Origin: Acidimicrobiales bacterium
GTDB taxonomy: Bacteria > Actinomycetota > Acidimicrobiia > Acidimicrobiales > Palsa-688
NCBI GenBank assembly: GCA_030039575.1
Contig: JASHVH010000345.1
Coordinates: 1 to 5,451, forward strand
DNA: 5,451 bases
Direction of reading: 5' to 3'
Positions 1-5,239 of the stretch are shown here, piece after piece. The notes under the pieces are model-generated. The model worked only from the letters and a program-made list of their open reading frames with translations. It did no database searches and was not told the DNA's origin. Made by a program: the position numbers and the translations under genes. Each line of letters opens with the position of its first letter. Position 1 is the stretch's first letter.

Positions 1-139
1 CAGGTCGCGGACTTCCACTCCACAAGTATGACTGATGCAAGCATCCAGGATTATCGTTTGATCTTCTATGATTCACGAGGCACGATCCGTACCATGACCG
101 GTCGCCCGCTCCCCCGTTGCCCGGCCCGGTACCGACGGC

Positions 140-529
140 GTGCCCTGCCCACCCCGTCTCGCGCTAGTCGGCGACCGGTCGCTCGACGTACAGGCCCACG
201 CCCGCATCCCGGCGATCATCGATTTCGTGAACGCCGGTTCGGGTGACCCGACCGAGGTTTACTGGCTGCACAGCACCGCGGTTACCCGGCCCGATGATGT
301 CACCGGCTTCGACGGTGTGTGGGTAGTCCCGGGTAGTCCTTACGAAAACATGGCCGGAGTTATCGACGCCGTGCAAGGGGCAAGGTCGGCTGGCATCCCT
401 TTCCTCGGTACATGCGGCGGTTTCCAGCACTTACTCCTCGAGTTCGCCCGTGACGTCTGCGGGCTCGGCGCTGTCACGCATGCCGAAATAGACGCGAGCG
501 CCCGCACCTCGCCCAGGGCGCAGGTGTAA
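140..529 (+). CDS. Truncated glutamine amidotransferase, CTP synthase C-terminal-like (probable gene remnant)
   Basis: The 129-residue product starts with GTG; the frame has a TGA at 95-97, so the start cannot lie much further upstream. The N-terminus reads LALVGDRS, typical of stand-alone proteins related to the CTP synthase amidotransferase domain. It continues with GFDGVWVVPGSPYENM (about residues 56-71) and the nucleophile elbow FLGTCGGFQH (88-97), with Cys92 as expected catalytic residue; the codon is TGC, not the TGA seen in selenoprotein relatives. Family members are usually about 230-250 residues and carry the catalytic His and Glu near the C-terminus. Here similarity fades after THAEID (about 113-118), and the protein ends within a dozen residues. 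Half the fold and two of three catalytic residues are therefore missing. There is no convincing Shine-Dalgarno sequence. I infer a decayed or truncated gene. A shortened but expressed protein is possible; glutaminase activity is unlikely. Confidence 0.6.
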   Translation: MPCPPRLALVGDRSLDVQAHARIPAIIDFVNAGSGDPTEVYWLHSTAVTRPDDVTGFDGVWVVPGSPYENMAGVIDAVQGARSAGIPFLGTCGGFQHLLLEFARDVCGLGAVTHAEIDASARTSPRAQV

Positions 530-676
530 CGAGCGCGGCCCGGGCCCTCGGCCGCTATTTGGCCCACGACCCGGCCCATCACCTCTACGACGTTGACGCC
601 GGCGGCAGGGCCCGGAGGTGGTGCGGCTGAACGGGGCACCCAGGGTGGGCCAGCGCAGCGGGCGCTATTGGCGTTC
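530..676. other. Short gap between convergent genes, no supported gene
   Basis: This stretch separates the amidotransferase remnant (plus strand) from the STAS gene (minus strand). It contains a GC-only palindrome, GGCCCGGGCC, at 537-546, but no stem followed by a T-run, so I see no intrinsic terminator for either gene. A plus-strand frame stays open from inside the remnant to a TGA near 631 with GC-rich third positions (it reads about VTSAARALGRYLAHDP onward). I recognise no family in it, and it does not match the expected C-terminal half of the amidotransferase. Confidence 0.4.
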
Positions 677-1024
677 TCAGGCTGCGGCCGCATGAGCCCA
701 AAAGTGGTCAGCGGCGTCGAGGACACTTGCGAAAACGCTTACTGACCTATCGATGGCGGTCAAGTGAAGCGCCCGGCGTACCGAAGGACGGGGCCGGCTG
801 ACGACGGCGTCACCGCCGCTTTCCCTGATCCGCCTGGCCGCCCCAATCAATGAACCGAGCCCGGCCGAGTCGACGAAAGGGACCTCTTGTAGGTCGAAAA
901 CGACGTTACTGCCCGGTCGCAGGGCGGCGACGGATGACCGGAACTCGGCCACGGTCTCGCTTTCGAGGTTGCCCTTGATATAGCAAACCACCGCCGACTT
1001 GATTTTCCTTATTGCAGTTTCCAT
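677..1024 (-). CDS. STAS-domain protein, anti-sigma factor antagonist (SpoIIAA/RsbV-like)
   Basis: The 115-residue product is one complete STAS domain, the usual length for SpoIIAA/RsbV-type antagonists. Such cytoplasmic proteins bind an anti-sigma kinase when unphosphorylated and so release the sigma factor; the kinase switches them off by phosphorylating a Ser. Visible marks are a beta strand with VVCYIKGNLESETV (residues 12-25), VVFDLQEVPFVDSAGLGSL (41-59) with Ser53 as expected phosphosite, and a C-terminal RPSVRRALHLTAIDRS-type segment. I chose the ATG at 1024 because AAAGGAG lies 6 nt upstream. An in-frame ATG at 1063 would add 13 residues but lacks such a site. No kinase or sigma gene lies beside it, so the partner must be encoded elsewhere. 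It could also belong to a stressosome or another STAS signalling module. The domain call is firm; the pathway is family knowledge. Confidence 0.92.
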   Translation of the reverse strand: METAIRKIKSAVVCYIKGNLESETVAEFRSSVAALRPGSNVVFDLQEVPFVDSAGLGSLIGAARRIRESGGDAVVSRPRPSVRRALHLTAIDRSVSVFASVLDAADHFWAHAAAA

Positions 1025-1030
1025 TATCGG

Positions 1031-1037
1031 CTCCTTT
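1031..1037 (-). promoter_or_regulatory. Ribosome binding site of the STAS gene
   Basis: AAAGGAG on the minus strand sits 6 nt before the ATG at 1024. It decides the start between this ATG and the in-frame ATG at 1063. Confidence 0.8.
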
Positions 1038-1044
1038 CGCACTG

Positions 1045-1107
1045 CTAAAAGGCTTGCTCTCATTATGGTGCGCCAACATTAATTTCGACGCGAGCAGGCC
1101 TAAAAGG
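1045..1107. repeat. Paired repeats upstream of the STAS gene
   Basis: The octamer CTAAAAGG occurs at 1045-1052 and again at 1100-1107 in the same orientation. Between and partly overlapping these copies, GGCTTGCTC (1051-1059) faces GAGCAGGCC (1092-1100), an inverted repeat with one non-Watson-Crick position. The segment is AT-richer than its surroundings and lies where the STAS promoter and operator should be. I found no convincing -35/-10 pair. Function as an operator is only a suggestion. Confidence 0.3.
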
Positions 1108-1234
1108 TGAAACTAAGTACGGGGGGGCACGACCATGATTCTTCCAGGAAGCGGGCGAGGACCTGAGGCCAAGCTGGCAGTGCCGGCAAAGCGCCGCCGG
1201 GTATTGCTTCGGCCAATGTGAAAACGGCTAAAGG

Positions 1235-1462
1235 TTATTTGGCGACGCCGTCCGGCGGCGAAGTGGCTTGCCGCAAGCGCAACGCCAGCACGGGACAATG
1301 CTTGACTGCGCGTCTGGCGTCGGCCAGGCGGTGTCCCGGGATGGCGGCGGGGTTGATGATCGGGAACCCCCAGTCGTCGAGGGTTATGTGCTCCGGGAGC
1401 AGTTCGGCACAGATGCCGTGGCCATCGCAGACGATGGGGTCTACGGTCAGGTGGCTGCTCAC
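1235..1462 (-). CDS. Single-cluster ferredoxin with CxxHxxC...CP motif
   Basis: The 75-residue product is the last gene of the operon. Cys12, His15 and Cys18 form CxxHxxC (CDGHGIC), with Cys56-Pro57 (KHCP) as the distal ligand. The residue at the second ligand position is His instead of Cys. In actinobacteria such small ferredoxins usually carry a [3Fe-4S] or unusual [4Fe-4S] cluster and often serve cytochromes P450; here the neighbours suggest it accepts electrons from the NuoF-like subunit or passes them to the membrane heme protein. LDDWGFPII (28-36) is typical of the family. I chose the GTG at 1462: it overlaps the preceding stop as GTGA and has GGAG 8 nt upstream. The ATG at 1468 adds two residues but leaves only 2 nt to the same GGAG. 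No clear terminator follows. Confidence 0.88.
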   Translation of the reverse strand: MSSHLTVDPIVCDGHGICAELLPEHITLDDWGFPIINPAAIPGHRLADARRAVKHCPVLALRLRQATSPPDGVAK

Positions 1463-2712
1463 ACCCATGGCTCCGGTGCCGGTGTGGGCAGGAGGTGGCG
1501 CCTGGCGCGGGAGCAACCACCCTCAAGGTGCTCCTGGACCTCGTCCGCGAACACCTCCAGAGCTGTGCGCAGGAAGGCGACGGCCCCGTCCGGTAACCGG
1601 CAGGCGCCTCGCCCGTCGATCATGTTCGCCCAGCGCATTAGCCTGCCGGGGGACTGCGAGTCGGGCCCGTCGGCACCGAGGGCGGAGGTGGTGTGGGCCA
1701 GGTCGCGCAGCCCCCAGGTGCAGGCCCCGCACTGGCCGGCACTGTTGGCCGCGAACCAGGTGGCGACCCGGGCCATCTCGGCCACCGCGCACGTCGCGTC
1801 GTCCAGCACGGCGATGACCCCGCAGCCCAGCGAGAGCCCCTCCCGGCGGAGCGAGGCAGAGTCGAGGCGCAACTCGCTCAGCTTTCCGGCGCCGGCCCAT
1901 CGCCCGTAATAACCGCCAAGAAGCACGGCCCTCGGCTTACAAGAGCCGGCATGGGCCAGCAACTCTTCGAGGTGCCAGCCGTGCGCCACCTCGAACACCC
2001 CGGGCCGGCTGACGCTCCCGGCGACGGTCACCAGTGTCGTGCCCGGGTCCTCAGCGGTACCCACTTCCCGGTACCAGCGCGGTCCATAGCGGGCGATGAG
2101 CGCCAGATGGGCGAGGGTCTCGACATTGTCCACCAGTGTCGGCCGTCCGTCGACCCCCCGTACGAACGGCCGGTCCAGGGCCGGTTTCCCTCGGCCCCCG
2201 TTGATGAGGTCGACAAGGGCGTTCTCCTGGCCGGACAGGTAACGGCGAGGCGTAGTGAACAACTCGGCCCCGCTCTCACCTCGTTCCGACAACGCCCTAC
2301 GCACTGCCCCCTCCACTACAGGGTTGCCGCGCTCGATGCACAGGATGCGCCGGTCGGCGCCCACCAGGTCGGCGGCCAGCGCGAGGCCGTCAAGGACGAG
2401 ATGGGGTGCCTTCGTGAGCAGCACTTTGTCTTTGGCCGACAAAGGTTCACCTTCGCTGCCATTGGCCACAACGACCGTCTCTCCACCGGCAGTGGCAACG
2501 CTGGTGACCTTCCGGGCGGTGCAAAAGGCGGCACCTCCCCTGCCTTTGAGACCGGCCTGCTCGAGGCTCATTAGAAGGCCGCTGGACGTCGGCGGGAGCG
2601 GCCCGTGCCGAGCCACGTGGGCACGGAGGTCAGGCCCGTCGGCCAACAGCCGGGGCAGGGTGGCGCCGGGAGTGGTCGTGATGACCGGCGCGCGCGTCGC
2701 AGTGGCCGTCAC
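1459..2712 (-). CDS. NuoF-like NADH dehydrogenase subunit (FMN/NADH and Fe-S binding)
   Basis: The 417-residue cytoplasmic protein resembles the NADH-oxidising 51-kDa subunit of complex I and of NAD-linked hydrogenases. The glycine-rich NADH/FMN loop is GLKGRGGAAF (residues 54-63), followed by NGSEGEPLSAKDK (84-96), YLSGQENALVDLINGGRGKP (158-177) and GRPTLVDNVETLAHL (189-203). An SLBB-like segment starts at LVTVAGSVSRPGVFEV (227-242). The C-terminal Fe-S region reads NSAGQCGAC (323-331) and GRGACRLPDG (367-376). The usual SCGxCxxC is changed: Ala325 replaces the first Cys, while Cys328, Cys331 and Cys371 remain. The start GTG has AGGAG 6 nt upstream and overlaps the previous stop as GTGA. There are no neighbouring NuoE or NuoG genes, so this is not a complex I locus. 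I infer that it feeds NADH electrons to the ferredoxin and membrane hemes. The family call is firm; the partners are inferred. Confidence 0.92.
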   Translation of the reverse strand: MTATATRAPVITTTPGATLPRLLADGPDLRAHVARHGPLPPTSSGLLMSLEQAGLKGRGGAAFCTARKVTSVATAGGETVVVANGSEGEPLSAKDKVLLTKAPHLVLDGLALAADLVGADRRILCIERGNPVVEGAVRRALSERGESGAELFTTPRRYLSGQENALVDLINGGRGKPALDRPFVRGVDGRPTLVDNVETLAHLALIARYGPRWYREVGTAEDPGTTLVTVAGSVSRPGVFEVAHGWHLEELLAHAGSCKPRAVLLGGYYGRWAGAGKLSELRLDSASLRREGLSLGCGVIAVLDDATCAVAEMARVATWFAANSAGQCGACTWGLRDLAHTTSALGADGPDSQSPGRLMRWANMIDGRGACRLPDGAVAFLRTALEVFADEVQEHLEGGCSRARRHLLPTPAPEPWV

Positions 2713-3416
2713 AAGAGGCTCCTGGAAGTGGCGGCCATAACGGCCTCTGGCCCGCTCCGGCCGGCTGGCGTGTTCCGCTCGCCAGGTAGCGGCAACTCGG
2801 TAACAAGAGCCGGTGCCGGACGGCGGGCCGCCCCGAGCCGCGGATGGCCAGGAAGCCGGCGGCTGGCTCTCGCGTTCTGGGCCAGGCGGACCGCGATGGC
2901 AAGGGCGAAGACGAAGCCCGCAGAAATATAGATCGCAGTAGACCACCACTGGCCTGTGTCAACCCCCGTGCCGCTGCCGGCCCCTATGGCGTGCACCAGT
3001 GCGGCCGGCCAGGCCATGTACGCCACCCAATGGACCACCCGCCATGCCCGCCGGCCGACACGGTCCCGCAGGAGGCTGGTCACGACCAACGCCGCCATGA
3101 TGTCGAGTGACAGTGCCCCGAGCCCGACCCACAGCGGGTCGTACCCGGACATCCCTGGGACGATGACGGCCAGCGCGGGGATACTCACGTACTTGTCGCT
3201 GACCGCGGTGACGACGTGAATAGCGAGGAAGACCGTCGCCAGCAAGGAAGCGTTGCGGTGCACAAGAGCCGCCACCGCCCGCGTCCAGCGGCCCCGCTCC
3301 CACCGGGCCACGTTGGCGACCCCGAGGGCAAGAGTAAGGGTGAGAAGACCGAAGGCCACGAAACCGCTGGACCGCATCAAAAACCAGGCCGCTTTGGCCC
3401 CCAGGAGCGTGCTCAT
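2709..3416 (-). CDS. Ferric-reductase-like transmembrane di-heme protein
   Basis: The 235-residue membrane protein has five hydrophobic segments at about residues 9-34, 50-71, 95-116, 127-147 and 158-178. Basic loops (37-46, 117-126) and a basic tail place the C-terminus inside and the N-terminus outside. Two histidine pairs fit bis-His ligation of two b hemes: His53 and His129 near the inner face, His67 and His142 near the outer face. This is the pattern of the ferric reductase/NADPH oxidase/MsrQ superfamily. The FAD/NAD(P)H domain normally fused to ferric reductases is absent; the tail (about 180-235) is Arg/Pro-rich and unassigned. The separate NuoF-like gene downstream may supply that function. 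The ATG overlaps the upstream stop as ATGA; its Shine-Dalgarno is weak, as expected under translational coupling. The natural acceptor (iron, quinone or a flavoprotein) cannot be read from the sequence. Confidence 0.85.
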   Translation of the reverse strand: MSTLLGAKAAWFLMRSSGFVAFGLLTLTLALGVANVARWERGRWTRAVAALVHRNASLLATVFLAIHVVTAVSDKYVSIPALAVIVPGMSGYDPLWVGLGALSLDIMAALVVTSLLRDRVGRRAWRVVHWVAYMAWPAALVHAIGAGSGTGVDTGQWWSTAIYISAGFVFALAIAVRLAQNARASRRLPGHPRLGAARRPAPALVTELPLPGERNTPAGRSGPEAVMAATSRSLL

Positions 3417-4420
3417 GCTGCCGCCGCCCGAGCCCCACCGGGGCGCCACTTTGCCTCCTGGCCACCGGCCCACGGCGCGCCGGCCGGCGCCAAGCCATCC
3501 CCGCGGGGCCAAGCGCCGACGCGCACGACTTCGCCGCCCGCCCTCACCAGGCGGGCGTGGACGTCACGCGTGGACAGCCACGCCGGTGCCTCCTCGCCGA
3601 GGATCACGGCCGCGGTGGAGGCAACGTTGGCTTCTACGCAGCTGGCGGCGGCGACGCTCACAGTACGCCACACCTCCGTGGCCGGTCTGGCCGTCCGGGG
3701 GTCAACCACGTGGTGGCGCGCCTGGCCCTCCTGAGCCCAGCGCCGGGCGGTGGTGCCCGACGTGGCCAGGCCGCCGGTACGGATGGCGACGGTCTGCCCA
3801 GAGCCCACCGTCGCCGGGTCAGTGCCTGCCTGGTCGGTGACCCGCACGGCCCACCCGTCGTCTGGAGCGGGACCGGCTACTGCCACATCTCCGCCCAGGC
3901 TGACCAGCACGCCACCGCCGGCCACCGCGTTCGCCCGCTGGGCGGCGCGGTCGGCGCAGAGCGCTTTGGCCGTGGCGCCCAGGTCCAATCGCACTCCGAC
4001 CGGGACCTGGGCCCGGCGGCCTCGTACGCTGAGCCGCTGCCAAGCCGGGACGTGGGTGGCCAGCACGACGAGAGGCTGGTCCCGGCGGAGCAGTTCGAAG
4101 CTGCGGTCGTAACCCAGGTCGACCAGGCACTGGCCGATGGTGGGGTCGACCAGCCCGCCCGTTTGGTGGGCGGCTCCGACCGCGGTGGCTAAAGCGTCTG
4201 CCAGCCAGGGTGAGACCGTGACCTCTGCCCGCTTCCGGACGGGGCCGTTCAGGGCGGAGAGCTCGCTGTCGTCCCGGAACCGGCTGCACGCCAGGTCGCA
4301 GGCGGCCACCTCAGCCGTTACCTCTTCCATCATCGCCGGCAGGTCCTCCCGGTTGGTGGCCCCGACGACGGCGAGACATCCGAGGGCCTGAAAACGCTCG
4401 AAGACAGGACCGGCGTTCAC
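3413..4420 (-). CDS. apbE: FAD:protein FMN transferase (ApbE family)
   Basis: The 335-residue product is a complete ApbE/Ftp-type enzyme, which covalently attaches FMN from FAD to Thr/Ser of target proteins, usually outside the cytoplasmic membrane, with Mg2+. Family blocks in order: CSRFRDDSELSALN (residues 45-58), GGLVDPTIG (88-96), RLDLGATAKALCADRAA (144-160), LVSLGGDVAVAG (172-183), LATSGTTARRW (218-228), HHVVDPRTARPA (236-247) and SCVEANVASTA (260-270). In the last block Glu263 stands where relatives usually carry a metal-binding Asp. The GTG start overlaps the upstream stop as GTGA and follows a GGGGG tract. A longer reading to 4699 is only antisense-like sequence of the upstream gene. 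I see no lipobox or obvious signal peptide, so the protein may be cytoplasmic or use an unrecognised export signal. The tail beyond about 303 is Gly/Ala/Pro-rich. Its target is unknown; no FMN-binding-domain protein is in the window. Confidence 0.92.
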   Translation of the reverse strand: MNAGPVFERFQALGCLAVVGATNREDLPAMMEEVTAEVAACDLACSRFRDDSELSALNGPVRKRAEVTVSPWLADALATAVGAAHQTGGLVDPTIGQCLVDLGYDRSFELLRRDQPLVVLATHVPAWQRLSVRGRRAQVPVGVRLDLGATAKALCADRAAQRANAVAGGGVLVSLGGDVAVAGPAPDDGWAVRVTDQAGTDPATVGSGQTVAIRTGGLATSGTTARRWAQEGQARHHVVDPRTARPATEVWRTVSVAAASCVEANVASTAAVILGEEAPAWLSTRDVHARLVRAGGEVVRVGAWPRGDGLAPAGAPWAGGQEAKWRPGGARAAAA

Positions 4421-4773
4421 GAGGCCCCCGAGCTGACCGAGGCGGCCGACGTGGTCGTCGTCGGCGCGGTGGTCGTGCTGGTGGTCGCCGCCCCACTCCC
4501 ACCCGAGCTTGGTCCTGCAGTCGACCCGGCGTTGGTGGCCGAGGTGGAGCGCTGGGCCTTGGATGCCTTGGAAACGTGCCCGGCGGTGCCCGAAGAGGTG
4601 GCGGCGGAAGTCGCGGTGCTTGACCCGGCAGCCAGCACGGTGTGACCGGCCAGCTCGGCCAGCCCGGCGGTGGCCAGCAATGACCCGCCCGCCAGCCAAA
4701 ACGTGGCGGCCCGTGCTCTACGCATCCCGCGCCGACGGCTGGCGCCGGTCGAGCGCTCAACCGACGCCGGCAT
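4417..4773 (-). CDS. Small membrane-anchored Ser/Thr-rich protein, unrecognised
   Basis: The 118-residue product opens the operon. An Arg-rich N-terminus (residues 13-21) precedes one hydrophobic stretch (about 22-48, ATFWLAGGSLLATAGLAELA), which would act as an uncleaved anchor or signal peptide. The remainder is a low-complexity tail rich in Ser, Thr, Ala and Gly (about 50-118), presumably outside the membrane. Third positions are almost all G/C, which supports real coding. The stop overlaps the ApbE start. The tail contains SGAA (near residue 94) and ends in SSGAS. These partly resemble the SGA(T/S) core at which ApbE attaches FMN, but the usual upstream Asp/Asn is missing and no FMN-binding fold is present. 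The start is uncertain: the ATG at 4773 and the in-frame ATG at 4725 both lack a good Shine-Dalgarno. It could be a substrate, a linker remnant of a lost FMN-binding protein, or a structural partner. Confidence 0.6.
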   Translation of the reverse strand: MPASVERSTGASRRRGMRRARAATFWLAGGSLLATAGLAELAGHTVLAAGSSTATSAATSSGTAGHVSKASKAQRSTSATNAGSTAGPSSGGSGAATTSTTTAPTTTTSAASVSSGAS

Positions 4774-4841
4774 AGCGGGGCCGCAAGGAGAAAACGATCA
4801 TGCTTCGAGAATGGGGCCCCCCGCTCTGAGCTTCCTCAACC

Positions 4842-4860
4842 GTTCCTTGGAACATGCTCC
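4842..4860. repeat. Cluster of GGAAC-type half-sites near the operon start
   Basis: GTTCC (4842-4846), GGAAC (4849-4853) and GCTCC (4856-4860) are alternating half-sites with 2-nt gaps and a 7-nt period. The first two form the inverted repeat GTTCC-TT-GGAAC. The last two form a near-palindrome around CATG with a single mismatched pair. The cluster lies about 70 nt before the first gene of the operon, a position suited to a regulator. No known operator is recognised. Confidence 0.3.
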
Positions 4861-4871
4861 GTGTCCGGTTA

Positions 4872-4904
4872 TGACCGCTCATAGCACACCGGTCGGGGCG
4901 GTCA
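4872..4904 (-). repeat. Seven-base-pair hairpin in the operon leader
   Basis: TGACCGC (4872-4878) pairs perfectly with GCGGTCA (4898-4904) across a 19-nt loop. There is no T-run, so it is not an intrinsic terminator. If the operon transcript includes this stretch it would form a leader stem; otherwise it could be a protein-binding inverted repeat. Confidence 0.35.
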
Positions 4905-5145
4905 GGGGGTATCGCAAAGGCGGCTCCCGATGACCCTCCACGGGCTCCGGGTGGCCTTGGTGTGCCTGGCCGCCTGCGAGCCGTCGCGGCGCTGAACTGA
5001 GCCGCGCCTGGAGCGTCACGTTCCCATGAAATTCGTACGCAATTCGGGGGTAACTTTGCTTCTGGCCAGACGCCGGTCGGCACGGCCAATTATCCACCAA
5101 CTACAGCGGAACTAGCGCACTCGATAGCCGGCCTGGGCTCAAATT

Positions 5146-5169
5146 AGGCCCAAGGAAGAAGGGCCTTTT
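5146..5169 (+). terminator. Weak plus-strand terminator-like hairpin
   Basis: AGGCCC (5146-5151) pairs with GGGCCT (5161-5166) around the A/G loop AAGGAAGAA, and TTTT follows at 5166-5169. The short stem and tail make a weak intrinsic terminator at best. An alternative pairing, TGGGC (5134-5138) with GCCCA (5148-5152), would exclude it. No supported plus-strand gene lies directly upstream. Confidence 0.25.
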
Positions 5170-5239
5170 ACTCCCCGTGGGTTGATCCCCATCGGATTAT
5201 GGGCGCTGGTAGACTCGATTAGTTCAACCGTAACGATAG

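Larger units (their letters stand above)
1235..4773 (-). other. Five-gene electron-transfer operon with all-overlapping junctions
   Basis: Five minus-strand genes run from 4773 to 1235 without any intergenic base. The junctions are GTGA at 4417-4420, ATGA at 3413-3416, GTGA at 2709-2712 and GTGA at 1459-1462. Such overlaps are a known sign of translational coupling and co-transcription. The order is small anchored protein, FMN transferase, di-heme membrane protein, NuoF-like subunit, ferredoxin. Extracytoplasmic and membrane parts come first, cytoplasmic electron-input parts last. A shared electron-transfer role is inferred. Confidence 0.85.

Noticed and set aside
28..246. Plus-strand frame of 72 codons, also open to the left edge
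   Set aside because: Its first part has AT-rich third positions unlike the neighbours, and its second half is an Arg/Pro-rich shadow that overlaps the better supported amidotransferase frame.
340..726. Minus-strand frame of 128 codons
   Set aside because: It lies antisense to the amidotransferase remnant and overlaps the 3' end of the STAS gene; its composition is that of a shadow frame and no family is recognised.
1121..1150. Run of seven G and the palindrome CTTCCAGGAAG downstream of the ferredoxin gene
   Set aside because: There is no T-run for a terminator, and the G-run lies outside any supported gene, so phase variation is not indicated.
1693..2574. Plus-strand frame of 293 codons
   Set aside because: It is entirely antisense to the well-supported NuoF-like gene; long antisense frames are common in high-GC DNA.
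4451..4645. Plus-strand frame of 64 codons with a hydrophobic, Val/Ala-rich product
   Set aside because: It is the antisense reading of the Ser/Thr/Ala-rich tail, whose ACC/GCC-type codons give Gly/Val codons on the other strand. It has no Shine-Dalgarno or neighbours in its direction.
4757..5089. Minus-strand frame of 110 codons directly upstream of the operon
   Set aside because: It overlaps the first operon gene in another frame, has mixed third-position composition and no recognisable domain or ribosome binding site.
5041..5090. FMN riboswitch-like words (TTCGGGGG and GACCGGCG)
   Set aside because: The two words lie on opposite strands and the intervening conserved elements are missing, so the fold cannot form.
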